This document shows positions 32,500-42,926 of a DNA stretch of 64,000 nt, piece after piece. The DNA lies in contig CAUYUJ010020606.1 of the NCBI GenBank assembly GCA_963575745.1, forward strand, positions 62,001 to 126,000, in the 5' to 3' direction. This stretch comes from Prorocentrum cordatum (lineage: Eukaryota > Sar > Dinophyceae > Prorocentrales > Prorocentraceae). The number at the start of each line of letters is the position of its first letter. Within the stretch, counting starts at the first letter, position 1. The position numbers and the translations under genes are program-made. The notes under the pieces were generated by a model. That model did no database searches and was not told the origin of the DNA. It worked only from the letters and a program-made list of their open reading frames with translations.

Positions 32500-34840
32500 G
32501 TGACCCGAGGACGTAGAGGAGGCTCCCAGGCAGCCAGAACCACGGGCTCCGGGGGCAGGCCTGCCGACGCTCCAGGCGTGAGCCAGCGCAGAAGCCGCAG
32601 CCGGGCGAACAACGACACGGGGGCCGCAGACGCACAAGCCAGCGACTTGAGGCCGTCTTCCGCCCCAGTTCCTGGATCGACCGCTCCTCCGTCAGGCGCT
32701 GGGTCTCCGACAACGCCGACAGTGCAGACAAGGACAGGCCCCAGCGGTGGAGCGAACGACAGCCACGTTTTGAACGCGAATGGGACACCGCAACCAGACC
32801 CGGTTGGTTGCCCCTGAGCAGGGTACGACTCCACCTTCCCCGGCCAGACCGACAGGCGGGGGAGAGGCGGACAACGACGTAAGCGGCGAGGCTACCAACA
32901 GGCAAACTCCCTCGCAGGCGACTCCTGTGAACCCCGCGACATCCAGGGGAAGATCTACACGGACCAGCGCCCCGGTTCGCACAACCAGACCAAGCCTTGG
33001 CAACGCAGAAGACCCTGCTCCAGCTGCCCCCTCTACCGAGACAGTAGGAGTAAGTGGAACGGACCCTGCAGGCAGTCCCGAGAGCCACACTGGTGCAGAC
33101 GCGCCCAGAGGCGATCGGACCTCTCCAGTTGACGCGCACGCCGGCATGGAACAGCCCACGACTGGGAGTGGTGGAGCCTCGACTCCGGCCAGCACTGGAG
33201 ACGCGCAGGGTACACCCGCGACCGCCAGGGCAGCGGATAGTGGTGGGGCCGGGCCCCCGGCAACTGCACCTCCACGGGTCCTAGCAGACCCGGCAACTGC
33301 CCAGAGCAGGAGACCGCCCCCAGGCACGGTGCAGAGCTGCAGTAGCGATCCCCTGGGACGAGGAGATACGCCGAGAAGCGGGCCCGAACTCCCCCCGTGC
33401 ATGGAAGCGGATTGGAGGCGGGAGTATGAGGCCATGGCGCGCACGCTTAGACTAGCGCAGGCGCACGCCACCGACGGCACAGGTAGCCTCCCCACTGAGG
33501 ACGAGTGGAATCAAGTGCTCAGTGCGATAGCTTGGGCTGCTGCGATACCGCAACTTGACCAAAGTGTGCGGGACCTGCATGAGGACCTCGGCCTCGCAAT
33601 GCGAATTCCAGACGCCTTCAGCGCCTATTGGAACTCCCACCCGCCCCCTGGAACGCGCAACCCCATGGGCAGAATAATTCGCACTCGCCATGTGGCGCAA
33701 CTGAGACAGCTCGCCGACAGCCCGGCATCCCGCTCGGACTGCGCGTCGGCACCCGAGGTCCCCTTCCAGGGCCTGACGCCAGCCATGCTCCGCACCATTT
33801 TGCGCGCGGGAGCCGGCGCCCCATTTACCGACGACAGAGACCAGGTTCTGAGTGAGACAGTAGAGGCCTCTCCCAGGAACCTCCGCGGAACGGGAAACGC
33901 CGCTCGACGCGCCAGCACGCCCAGGCGTACGCGCGCCCCGGCTGAGACCACTGTGAGCGCAGCAGATCCCGGTGGGACCAGGCGCACCCGAGTCAGAAAT
34001 GCGGCCGGGCCGCGACCACTCGAACCTATCGTCCAGCCGCGCGCAGTCGCTGCTGACGGGGCGCGCAGGAGCCCGTCCCGCCGATCCCCCCGGGGCAGGG
34101 CCGAAGGCACACGCAGGGCCACACTGCGAGGCGCAACTCGCGCCAGAACAGCAGGCAACACAAGCAGGGAAAGGTCCGCCAGACCAGGCAACAGAGCACC
34201 TAACACCCCAGGACCCTGGTCGACCTCTGGGAGCGCTCTCGCCAGGGAACAGGCGAAGGCACCCCCACCGGTGCCGCCGGCAGAGGCGTCACAAGACGGG
34301 CATCCAGACCAGCGAGCGCGGAGGGCGGACGGACCCGCAGGCCGCGACCCCGACCAGCGGGGTTCACACCAGACGAACCCACCGCGGCCCCCCAGCCTGC
34401 CGACGTGCTCCAGCAGGTTTGGGAACGACACAGAGACGGACGTACCGGCCTCTCTCCAGTCGCTCCCGCCGACACGACGCTCGCCGCGTGCCAAATCGCG
34501 GGTCTGGACAATGCGCAGATTATCAGCACAATCAGGTCTCTTCAGCAGGACGGCGTTGTTTCCAACGGCTCCCCTGACGGTACCTGGGACATCTCGGGAC
34601 ACCTTAGGCTCCACTCAAGCGTCGACCCCAGGTTTGGGGACGACTGGGTGTTCGATTTCACGCAGCAAGCAAGAGCCCGGGTGGTCGATCCTAGACCGAG
34701 CCCGAGTGTCGCTTTGGGACCAAGCCTACACCTTGTCTCACTCTTCGATGGATGGGGGCTGGCGAGACTTGCGATTGGTGACCTCATGGCCAAAGTTGGC
34801 ACGGTTCCACATTTCAGATCCTCCGCTTTCGTTGAAATGA
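32500..34840 (+). CDS. Low-complexity linker segment (frames 1 then 2)
   Basis: Frame 1 (32,500-32,817) and then frame 2 (32,780-34,840, 686 aa) overlap by about 40 bases. The first 200 residues are Thr/Pro/Gly/Ala-rich and surely disordered. A compact helical part follows (about 33,400-33,860: DWRREYEAMARTLRLAQAH, VRDLHEDLGLAMRIPDAFSA), then an Arg/Ala/Pro-rich stretch. From about 34,400 the protein-like reading moves to frame 1, where the methyltransferase begins, so the end of this ORF is likely out of frame. No known family. Confidence 0.5.
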
Positions 34841-36055
34841 ACGAAGATGCGGCCTCTCGAGGACCGTGACAACGCTACAGGCTTTGACGGGGGCCCCCCG
34901 CACGTTAGATTAGGAGCCGACGCCTGGGATCTCCCTAGAGGAGACGACGAGCGAAATCCCTGGATCGACCACCTCAGAACCCTGGATCCTGGAAGTCTCC
35001 TCGTCATCATAGGCGGACTCCCAAGCAACAACCTGTCCGCAGCCAGCCAACACGGAGGACTTGACGGGCTTGCAGGTTCTCAGTCAGTGCACTTCTTTGC
35101 CGTGCCACTCCTATGGGGCATCGCTCGTAGGCTCCGCCCGGACACACGCATCCTAATATGCTGCGAAGGCCCAGCTACGATCCTAACCGCGCACAGGCAG
35201 GCCATGTACACGGCCCTGGGAGAGCTTCCACCTGACTGGGCGGTTCGCTTGGACGCCGCCCCCACAGTGGCCAGCCCGAGAGACCGCCTATGGTTCAGCA
35301 ACTGCCCTCCCGCTGAGGACCTTGTCACGTATCCCCGACCCCCCAGTCCCTGGGAAAAGCGGTGGACCTACACACCAGACGGGCGCATTCCCACCTGGAC
35401 CCAATCCAAGGCTCCCGCCAACGCTCCCGAGGCCATAGCTCCGTGCAGCTACCAGACGCACCCGCTTTGCCTTCTGTACAGCGAGGACAGCAGCTACAGG
35501 TGGCTCCTCCGCACCCTCTCCGACACCAGGAACGGCATCAAGAGCATGCTTGCGGAAACTGGAGCCGAGCGTAACTTCCAAGGATGCACGGAAGGATGGG
35601 CCCTCGTCTGTCAAAGTAGACAGCGGGAGAGCCTAGCCAGCGAAGGAAAGGTGAAGGCCTGGACAGGATGGCTGCTTGCGCATGGAACAGAACATGGACT
35701 CAGGATCCCATCCCCCGAAGAGCGGGCTCGAGCAGTGGGCCTCGGGTCCTACTATCGGTCCCTGGACATTAGAGGGAGGAGACTCTATGATGCCGTAGGG
35801 ATCCATTGCGACCCGAGGTGCCTCCAACGCCGATTCGTGACCTCCATTCTGGCTTGGAGCAGAAACGAGCCCATCCCCGGCCAGCATCACGAGGCTCCGA
35901 CCGAGAGACACATGTGGGCCGCATGGAGGCAGGCGCGCAGCTTCGCGGATAGAAACTGCCCGTGGGCGCCGCTTGCGGAGAACCCTTTTCCAGACGACGT
36001 AGTCAGAGCCATGCTGCAGCAACAGCTTGCTGATTACGGGTCGCCGCTCCCCTAG
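34405..36055 (+). CDS. DNMT3-like C5-cytosine methyltransferase domain (degenerate)
   Basis: Two frames joined at about 34,850-34,865 (frame 1 to 34,869, frame 2 from 34,847). The order of motifs follows DNMT3-type enzymes: motif I LVSLFDGWGLARLAI (about 34,733), an acidic AFVEMNEDA like the second cofactor-binding strand, GADAWDLP, motif IV VIIGGLPSNNLSAAS (35,003-35,047) followed by GLDG, ILICCEGP in the place of the FENV motif, and motif VIII RDRLWFSNCP (about 35,280). C5 methyltransferases use the Cys of the Pro-Cys dipeptide as nucleophile; here it is Ser (AGC at 35,024, one base from TGC), so this copy is probably catalytically dead. The C-terminal 180 residues are unassigned. DNMT-bearing retrotransposons are published from Symbiodinium. 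The stop at 36,053 lies where frame 1 is open and leads straight into the endonuclease. Confidence 0.75.
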
Positions 36056-36060
36056 ACTCG

Positions 36061-39000
36061 CCTGAAGACCCTGGGACGCTGCGCCGCGCCCTTGGGTCTC
36101 CCCCGCTCGCAAGTCTCGTTCCGGGGGCGAGAACCAGAGCTTGGCTGGCTGCCTTCTCCTCCCTGGGCCGCGCCCTGGCGCTGCTCAGCAATTGCACCGT
36201 CCAGCGGCCGCGTTCCCTCTGGGCCTACCTGCATACAACCGCCTGGAATAACCCCACGTGGGCGGATCTCTGCGGGGACCGTTCCTTGCGGGCCCTGGAC
36301 GATGCAATCTCAAACGCCTTTCAGACCGGCACGCTCAAAGTGGGCTGCTGGAGCGCCAGGTATCTCAAAAGCACCAGTGCCCACAAAAACATGATCAGGC
36401 ACGCCTTCTTAACGCAGATGACCACCAACGGGAGGATCGGACTCGTACAGGAGACCCACTGGACGGAGCGCGAAGCGGCCGTTTGGTCCACCATGTTCCA
36501 CGCGCGCACTCTTGTCGCCTCACCAGCCTACATTGGACCAGCTGGGGGCTGCGCTGGCGGAGTGGCAATGCTCATTCCGCGCGGCACAACGCTCCTCCAC
36601 TCTCAAGACCTCGTCCCTGGGTGCGCTGTCGCAGCCACGATCAGACGAACTAATAGCACCTACCGCCTGGTATCGGTGTACCTCCCTCCATCCAGAAAAG
36701 CCGAAACCATCGAGGCCATCCGTCAGGCCATCGGGAGATGGGATGATACCCCCACGTACTGGGGGGGTGACGTGAACATTCAAATTGACAACCCCAGAGA
36801 TGGCGAGACTGATGAGGCCGCGGCTCTTTCTGACCTACTGTCGCTGACCGGATCAAGCGTCTGCCACTGTGACGGGCCCACCAGGGTGGGCGCGGACAAC
36901 GAGTCGCAGATCGACATTGTTGCGTGCCCCTTCCGACAGCTCGGGGCCTATGCAGTCAGGAAAGACTGGAAGCCCTCAGTCTCTGACCACGCCATCCTGT
37001 ACCTGGAGCCGCAGGGCGCCCCCAGAACTCGCAGAGACAACACCATCCGTGCCGGTGACCTGCGCCTGCTTCCAAGCGAGGCGCACGCGGAGCTTAGACC
37101 CCTTTACGCCTTCCTCGAGCGCACTTTCGGGCTGGCCGACGTGGACCTGACCGGCCTCTTACAGCCCGCCGACTGGGTCCGTCCGGCGGCCCCTGGACAG
37201 TTCCCTGCCAGACACAGTGACAAGGACGACGACGGCGAAGGAGAAAGGGAGCTGGAACCGTCTGCTCCACCCCCAGCCCCCAACCTGGGTGACGATCACA
37301 CCGTCCCCCTATTGCCTGCACTTCTCACTCTGGGTCGCCACGCCATGTCCGCGGCCATACATGACTGGTGGAGGAAGTGGCGCAGGAGCAAAACCAACCG
37401 GTCACCAGGTACCCTACTCGCGGCGGCGGCGAGATCTCAGTCCAGCACACGCCCCGTGGGGGCACTCGGGGCCTGGCTTGCCGAATATGAGTGGGACGGC
37501 AACGACTTGACCCCTCAGCAGGCTGCCCTTTGGCTGCGGAGGTGGGACAACGACGCCGCTCAGAGGCGCGCCGCCTGCCTCACCCCCGTGCAAAGGGGCC
37601 CCGGGGTCGAGCGCCCCGCTCGCGCCTCCCACTACCGCACGGGTTGTGAAATCTTCGTCAGGACGCGCGCTATCCTGGGTGTGCGTGACCCTGATGGGAG
37701 GTGGATTGAGCGCACAAAGGAAGTCGACGACGTCCTATGGCGGAGCCGAAGTCTGATCTGGCAAACCGCTCCCCCCCTTCCCCCAGCCGCGGACCGTGTC
37801 CTCGATGAATGCTTCAGGCTCAAGGATATTGGACACTTCCCTGGCTCCCCCAACCCACAGTGGGGCACGATCGCCTCCCTCGTCCTGGGTCCGAGCGGCA
37901 GCGCTCCCGGAGTGGGCGGAGAGCCTTGCGAGCTGTACCATCCTGGGGCCCGCTTCGTTGCCGGTCTACTCGCCCAGGTCTGGTACGCCGCGGGTCTGAA
38001 CCCTGAGCTCTTAGACCAGGTCCTCGGCCCCTCCATCGATCTTCTGGTCTGGATTGGCAAAAAACCTGCCGCCGAACTACCCGGCGACATGCGACCCTTA
38101 CAGCTCCCCACCTGCCTACGAAGGCTGCGCGGGGCAACCATAGCTGACCACCTCGGCCCCGTGATCGAACCCAGGCTCAGCCCCAACCAAGCAGCCAAGC
38201 GCGGGGGCCAGTGTGGTCCCAACATCACCGCCGCCACCAACCACCTCGCCCTGGATCCAGTAGCCGACACCGAACCTGGGCCATCGTGGGCGGCCCTGCT
38301 CGGCGTGCACCAAGACGCCGTCGACCAGTATATACAGGATGCCACGAGGCACTTAGGTCCTGCTCCCAGCACTGCTGTCCTCTTCTGCGACCAGAGCAAA
38401 GCCTTTGAGCGTATATCCTTGCAATGGATGGGGCAGCTCACGAAGCGATGGCAGTTCCCCAACTGGCTCCTGCACTCCGTGGATAGCCTGGTCGGCAGCA
38501 GGAGTGTGCGTACCTGCAAAGGCAAGTATAAGAGCAGAATCAGGGGACTCCTGAGATCCATCGGAATGGGAGGCACCGCCTCCCCTCTCCTCTGGTGCTT
38601 GGGTTACGACCCTCTCATCAGCGCCCTTGCCAACGTCACCGGGGCAGACGACCCGACATACGTTGACGACCTAGCCGCCCTTCTCGGCGCCGCCGCCCAA
38701 ACACTCCGTGCCGGCATCGCACTGCCCTGGCTCGCAAGGACGGCGGGGCTCCTGGTTGAAGCCCACAAGTGCAGGGGAGTCGAGGCCCCATCCGGAATCG
38801 ACGTCAGACAGCACCTCGCCACTGCCCCCGTGGACTTTACCGATAACGGCACCACGACGACGGTCACAGGCCTTCCATCGGGTCTTATCCTGGAAATGAT
38901 CAGGCGGACCAGCGGGCCTGGCAGCGCGGCGCTGTGCACTCCCTGGAGCTGCCCATGCAGGTGCAACTTTAAAACGGCACTGGTCCCAGCCAGCGACCAC

Positions 39001-41097
39001 GGTTGGTGGAGACGTGCCATGGACTACACTCCGTTCGGCTCCTCCGCTGTGCGCCCTCAGTGGCCCTACCTTGGCGCCTGTGTCGTATCTCGGGCCGCCG
39101 AAGGAGAGAGCCTGCCGCCTCGGGGCGCAATGGCGCGAGGACAGCTCGACGCCCTCGTTGCCGGCACCTGGGGCAGACCCCTTCCCAAGCTCCGGGATCG
39201 AGCCATGGCCCTGCACCTTGCCAACATGTCTCCCACCAAAACCGCCCTTGCCTGGAACACCTATCTAATCGCGCTCATCCCGTACCCCTCCCATTGCTCC
39301 CTTCCCGACACCGTGCGTGAAAGGGCGCTCCGGGCCCACCTTCGGGTCGCTCTCGGCCTTGCCTCCGCATTCTGGATTCCCGACAACATCCTCACGGGTC
39401 TGGGCATCCGCTTCCAGGTTCCTGGCTGCCCCAAGTGCCCGGTCGCCACCTCGCGTGCGATCGCGGCCAGGGCACGCGCCCTGGACGACTTGTGGGGCCC
39501 GCCGCAGACACGGCACAAGGCGGGGAGAAGATGGAATAAACTCGCGAAATGGGCTCTGGAATTTACCCCACGGAACGAACCCCACAGACCCTCCTCCAAG
39601 GTGCTCACCGATTCCAGGGCGGCTAACTTATTCAACCGTGCGATGAGAGAGCCCCCCCGAAGGCAGGCCCGCTATGTTGGGCGCCTTGTCTATGTCGCGG
39701 CCTGGTCGCAGCTCCACGGACATACTGTGAACAGTTGGTTCGCCACAACCGGCGACGAGCGCAGGTGGGCACAAACTGACGGCGCGGAATGGTCTCTCCT
39801 GGGGTACTGTGCCTCCTTTACCGAGGCACGCCACGTCCTTCGTGTCCTGGCCAACGGACTGCCCGGATCCGCGCGCCGGCGAAGCGTTGCAGACAGGATC
39901 CCGCACCAATGCAGCTGCGGCAGGTCGGCCAAAAGAGTCTGGCTCACTGCCGGGCAACGGGATCACGGCCAGGCCTGGTGTGACTCCTGCCTCGGGCCCT
40001 GGATCGGGGAGGCCGCTCTGTGGCCTCTCCTTGGCGACGACGTCCTCCCTGAAGGTCTGCGTCCACTTGCTGCAGAGCGTAGAGGTCATCACGTCAACAT
40101 CAGCGTCCCCATGCGGCAGGGACTCTATGGAGCCTGCCCTCTCTGTGGCCTTGGGGAGGCCACCACCGAGCACGTGTGGTGCTGGTGCCCCGCGGCCGCC
40201 CTCGCCTGGGAAAAAGCTAGAGGCCCAGACCACCCCAGAGACCTTGCCACGGCGATGTGCACCAGGGGGCAGCACCAGAGACTTGTTTGCCGCCTATTAC
40301 ACCAGATCTCCTTCAGATACTGTGTTAACCTGGATTGCACTCCGATTGGCGCCGACGAAGCCGCCGGGCTCATCGTCCAGGGCATCATGGTGCCCGACAC
40401 CGATCTCCAGGAAGACGACGAGGAGGATGATGACATGCACGAAGGGCAGCCTCCGGCCGCACCGGCGGATAAAACCGCTGTCTGGGCCCCAATGCTCGAC
40501 CCCTGTCAGCAGGGCAACCCCCAAGGGCCACATCTGCTGCGTGTCTGTGGGGCCGCCGGGCCGCGCCTCGCCAGACAGGCGCCGCGAGCCGGAGGGGAAA
40601 TCCGGCGCCTCCCTATCACAACCAGGGCCACACGAAGTGGGGATCGACTGGCCGTTCTCCAAACCTGCGACCCCAGGGCCGGCTGGATGCCCCCGGGGGT
40701 GGGCTGGTTTCCATGCCCCAGGACAGACAGGGACCCCAGTGCCCTCTGGACCAAAGCCTACTGCAGACTCTGCGACCAGCACACCCTCGTGCTTAGAGCC
40801 GCCAGGGACATGGAAGCGGGTGAGGAAATCACTGTCGGGGACTCCCCGCTCCCCGCCGCCGACACTGCCCAATGGCCCTATGAGCTCACGTTCGACGGAG
40901 GAGCGCGCCGAATCGGTGAGGGCGACAAAGTCTCTGGTGCCGCCGCCGTCCTCTGGAGACATGACCCGCGTCGCGGCTACCCGCGCATCGTCGCTGTCGC
41001 TGTGGTCGCCCTCCCAGGCTGTGACAATGCGCAGACGGCGGAGGCCTGGATGCAGAGCTGGCCTCGCCCCGCTCCCCCACGTCGAGAGTATACTTAG
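36061..41097 (+). CDS. APE endonuclease / reverse transcriptase / RNase H segment (frame 1)
   Basis: Frame 1 is open from before 36,061 with no clear own start, so it is probably part of a longer product. Residues are counted from 36,286. The APE-type endonuclease covers about 15-240: Glu56 in QETHW, Asp162/Asn164 in WGGDVNI, Ser-Asp-His 233-235. This nuclease nicks target DNA to prime reverse transcription. The reverse transcriptase spans about 540-850: Asp702 in FCDQSKAF (motif A), GMGGTASPLLW (motif B) and YVDD at 792-795 (motif C), all intact. A CCHC-like zinc knuckle (CPLCGLGEATTEHVWCWC) starts at 1284. RNase H starts at about 1530 with Asp1537 (TFDGGAR) and Glu1586 (TAEAW). The frame then breaks at about 41,060 and the rest of RNase H is read in frame 2. 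This is the core replication machinery of a LINE-type element. Confidence 0.9.
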   Translation, partial: PEDPGTLRRALGSPPLASLVPGARTRAWLAAFSSLGRALALLSNCTVQRPRSLWAYLHTTAWNNPTWADLCGDRSLRALDDAISNAFQTGTLKVGCWSARYLKSTSAHKNMIRHAFLTQMTTNGRIGLVQETHWTEREAAVWSTMFHARTLVASPAYIGPAGGCAGGVAMLIPRGTTLLHSQDLVPGCAVAATIRRTNSTYRLVSVYLPPSRKAETIEAIRQAIGRWDDTPTYWGGDVNIQIDNPRDGETDEAAALSDLLSLTGSSVCHCDGPTRVGADNESQIDIVACPFRQLGAYAVRKDWKPSVSDHAILYLEPQGAPRTRRDNTIRAGDLRLLPSEAHAELRPLYAFLERTFGLADVDLTGLLQPADWVRPAAPGQFPARHSDKDDDGEGERELEPSAPPPAPNLGDDHTVPLLPALLTLGRHAMSAAIHDWWRKWRRSKTNRSPGTLLAAAARSQSSTRPVGALGAWLAEYEWDGNDLTPQQAALWLRRWDNDAAQRRAACLTPVQRGPGVERPARASHYRTGCEIFVRTRAILGVRDPDGRWIERTKEVDDVLWRSRSLIWQTAPPLPPAADRVLDECFRLKDIGHFPGSPNPQWGTIASLVLGPSGSAPGVGGEPCELYHPGARFVAGLLAQVWYAAGLNPELLDQVLGPSIDLLVWIGKKPAAELPGDMRPLQLPTCLRRLRGATIADHLGPVIEPRLSPNQAAKRGGQCGPNITAATNHLALDPVADTEPGPSWAALLGVHQDAVDQYIQDATRHLGPAPSTAVLFCDQSKAFERISLQWMGQLTKRWQFPNWLLHSVDSLVGSRSVRTCKGKYKSRIRGLLRSIGMGGTASPLLWCLGYDPLISALANVTGADDPTYVDDLAALLGAAAQTLRAGIALPWLARTAGLLVEAHKCRGVEAPSGIDVRQHLATAPVDFTDNGTTTTVTGLPSGLILEMIRRTSGPGSAALCTPWSCPCRCNFKTALVPASDHGWWRRAMDYTPFGSSAVRPQWPYLGACVVSRAAEGESLPPRGAMARGQLDALVAGTWGRPLPKLRDRAMALHLANMSPTKTALAWNTYLIALIPYPSHCSLPDTVRERALRAHLRVALGLASAFWIPDNILTGLGIRFQVPGCPKCPVATSRAIAARARALDDLWGPPQTRHKAGRRWNKLAKWALEFTPRNEPHRPSSKVLTDSRAANLFNRAMREPPRRQARYVGRLVYVAAWSQLHGHTVNSWFATTGDERRWAQTDGAEWSLLGYCASFTEARHVLRVLANGLPGSARRRSVADRIPHQCSCGRSAKRVWLTAGQRDHGQAWCDSCLGPWIGEAALWPLLGDDVLPEGLRPLAAERRGHHVNISVPMRQGLYGACPLCGLGEATTEHVWCWCPAAALAWEKARGPDHPRDLATAMCTRGQHQRLVCRLLHQISFRYCVNLDCTPIGADEAAGLIVQGIMVPDTDLQEDDEEDDDMHEGQPPAAPADKTAVWAPMLDPCQQGNPQGPHLLRVCGAAGPRLARQAPRAGGEIRRLPITTRATRSGDRLAVLQTCDPRAGWMPPGVGWFPCPRTDRDPSALWTKAYCRLCDQHTLVLRAARDMEAGEEITVGDSPLPAADTAQWPYELTFDGGARRIGEGDKVSGAAAVLWRHDPRRGYPRIVAVAVVALPGCDNAQTAEAWMQSWPRPAPPRREYT

Positions 41098-41476
41098 AGG
41101 TGTCAGGGTAGTAGGCGACAACTTAGCGGCCATCCGATACGGGGCTGGCACCGGTCGCTATCGGCGGCTCCACCTGGCGCAGCATATGGATTTTGCCCTT
41201 AGGCAGGCCAGTGAATCCGGCTGGGCCCTGACATGGCAGGCCGTACGACGCCGCCTCAACAAAGCAGCCGACCGCCTTGCGACTTTAAGGGTCTTTTGGG
41301 CAAACGCCCTCAGGCACGCCGGTGACCTGGCGGTCACCTCCTGGATCGTCTGGGATGGTTCCCAACGCCCACCTCCTCCCCTCTTCCCCGCAGTGGGCGT
41401 CGACCTCTGTGACTTGGACCAGGTTGCTCGGTTTGTTGGCACACTCGAAAATCCTTCTCCGCCCTCTCTCCCTTGA
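41060..41476 (+). CDS. RNase H C-terminal part (frame 2)
   Basis: Frame 2 after the frame change continues the RNase H fold: VESILRGVRVVGDNLAAIRY (third catalytic Asp at 41,117), then WALTWQAVRRRLNKAADRLA with the fourth acidic residue in NKAADR. Read together with Asp1537 and Glu1586 of the upstream segment, all four RNase H acidic residues are present, so the domain is broken only by a small indel. Frame 2 closes at 41,476 while frame 0 continues through 41,576. Confidence 0.75.
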   Translation, partial: GLAPLPHVESILRGVRVVGDNLAAIRYGAGTGRYRRLHLAQHMDFALRQASESGWALTWQAVRRRLNKAADRLATLRVFWANALRHAGDLAVTSWIVWDGSQRPPPPLFPAVGVDLCDLDQVARFVGTLENPSPPSLP

Positions 41477-41513
41477 TCGTCCTCGCCCCGACACACTAAG
41501 GTTCCGACAGTAC

Positions 41514-41557
41514 GCAGCCTTCAGCTGCCGCAGTGATAGCCAGCAGCCTTCAGCTGC
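41514..41557 (+). repeat. Pair of CTTCA-loop mini-hairpins
   Basis: Two copies of GCAGC-CTTCA-GCTGC at 41,514-41,528 and 41,543-41,557. The stems differ in sequence from those in the 504-bp repeats but are perfectly complementary and keep the same loop. Confidence 0.9.
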
Positions 41558-41572
41558 CGCCCTGGGACCGAC

Positions 41573-42124
41573 GTGACGCCCTGGATCATGCCTAAGAACA
41601 ACCAAGGCCCCATCCGACGTTGGCCCTCCTGTCTGCCTTACAGTGAGGACGGGCCTCCGTTGCGCACGGGCACACGTGTCTTCCTGGCCCGTTTCTGTCC
41701 CTGGATGCGTTGGGTCTACTTCAATGGCGGGTGGCGCCATTGGTGCGAGATCTGCCGAGAGCCCGTAGACGACACACAACACATCCTAAGCGACAAGCAC
41801 TACGAGATGTCGGAGGCGCGTTACCTGGATGGTTGGCCTGATCCGAACACCTTTGTCACTCCTGGAAATCTGTGGAGCAGCTGTGCGGGGGGTTCCTGGG
41901 ACGCTCATCGCAGTGTCTATTGTACGGAGGCCCTGGCCCGCCTGGAGGCCCGTCAAACCCTCGGTGACTCAGTGCGGCGCACGCTCGCTCCCGGGTATCT
42001 CGATCCCAGAAGACGCGCTGCACGTGCCCCTCACCTACCCTCTCTGGGGCGACCGGCCAACGTACAACTGCCCTGGAGGTACCAGGTCTGGCCCAGAGCT
42101 GGTGCGGACGCACATGATGGATAG
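41573..42124 (+). CDS. Zinc-finger segment of the retrotransposon (frame 2)
   Basis: Starts MTPWIMPKNNQGPIRRWPSC and contains a finger-like motif WCEICREPVDDTQHILSDKH: C-x2-C-x8-H-x5-H, resembling C2H2 matrin-type fingers but with a shorter middle. After about 41,900 the protein-like reading passes to frame 0. Likely nucleic acid binding by analogy with LINE-encoded fingers; inference only. Confidence 0.5.
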   Translation: MTPWIMPKNNQGPIRRWPSCLPYSEDGPPLRTGTRVFLARFCPWMRWVYFNGGWRHWCEICREPVDDTQHILSDKHYEMSEARYLDGWPDPNTFVTPGNLWSSCAGGSWDAHRSVYCTEALARLEARQTLGDSVRRTLAPGYLDPRRRAARAPHLPSLGRPANVQLPWRYQVWPRAGADAHDG

Positions 42125-42926
42125 ACGCGGAGCTACAAGGACGGGCCTCAGACAGGCCGACCGTGGCGACGAGACCAGCATGAGGGCGAAATTGACCATC
42201 GGGCCGCCGCCTGCCGTACCTGGACAGACCACTGACGCCTCGGTCTGCCCCCCACCCCCGCCCCCGCCGCCCCGCCCTCCGCCCGCCTGGGACTCATCCA
42301 CTCAGCAGCGAAGAGTGTTGCTTTCCGAAGATAGGGTGATGCCCTCCGAGGATGACGTTTCATCACCTACAAGCCCTGCGGCACTGGACGATTCGTTGGC
42401 CTTGCAGGCGGCTGCCGAAGTCGTCAGTCTCTACTCCGTACCACTGGACTCCCCGCATTCCAGGGTTCACCCCAAGGCGGCACTCGGGGAGCTGGCTGGC
42501 GCCGTTCGTCTCCCGTCTCAGTGGCCCTACACTTTCCAGGATCGTGGGCAGACGCTACGGAGGATCGCCTGGGTTGAAAGCCAGGCCTCGGTCGAGACGG
42601 TGGACGACGGAAAAGGCTCCACGCGAGAGAACCTGGCCAGGAAAGTTAATTGTGCATTCGGCGTTCGCATCACCAGGATCGACGCCAATACTGACCTGGA
42701 CGACCTGGATACCTTTCGGCTACGAAACGCAATGGACCTCCCCGACGGTAAAGAGCTCCTCTTGCTGGAATGGCCCTCCAAGTACAAGGTTGCAACCAGA
42801 TCCCAGGAAGGGGACGCAGAAGGCAGGGAGCTGTACATTTCCGTCACTGGCCCCACAGTCGACAATATCGCAGACGTCACGGTTTGGTGGCCCCCCCTCC
42901 CTGGGAGGCCCCATCCACCCCAGTGA
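41829..42926 (+). CDS. Retrotransposon segment upstream of the helicase (frame 0)
   Basis: The first half is Pro/Arg/Thr-rich (PPPPPPPPRPPPAWDSS). The second half is folded-looking and acidic: KVNCAFGVRITRIDANTDLD, FRLRNAMDLPDGKELLLLEW, LYISVTGPTVDNIADVTVWW. It ends at 42,926 soon after a C7 run (42,889-42,895), where the reading moves to frame 1. It may be the accessory N-terminal domain of the helicase. No family assigned. Confidence 0.5.
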   Translation: MVGLIRTPLSLLEICGAAVRGVPGTLIAVSIVRRPWPAWRPVKPSVTQCGARSLPGISIPEDALHVPLTYPLWGDRPTYNCPGGTRSGPELVRTHMMDRRGATRTGLRQADRGDETSMRAKLTIGPPPAVPGQTTDASVCPPPPPPPPRPPPAWDSSTQQRRVLLSEDRVMPSEDDVSSPTSPAALDDSLALQAAAEVVSLYSVPLDSPHSRVHPKAALGELAGAVRLPSQWPYTFQDRGQTLRRIAWVESQASVETVDDGKGSTRENLARKVNCAFGVRITRIDANTDLDDLDTFRLRNAMDLPDGKELLLLEWPSKYKVATRSQEGDAEGRELYISVTGPTVDNIADVTVWWPPLPGRPHPPQ

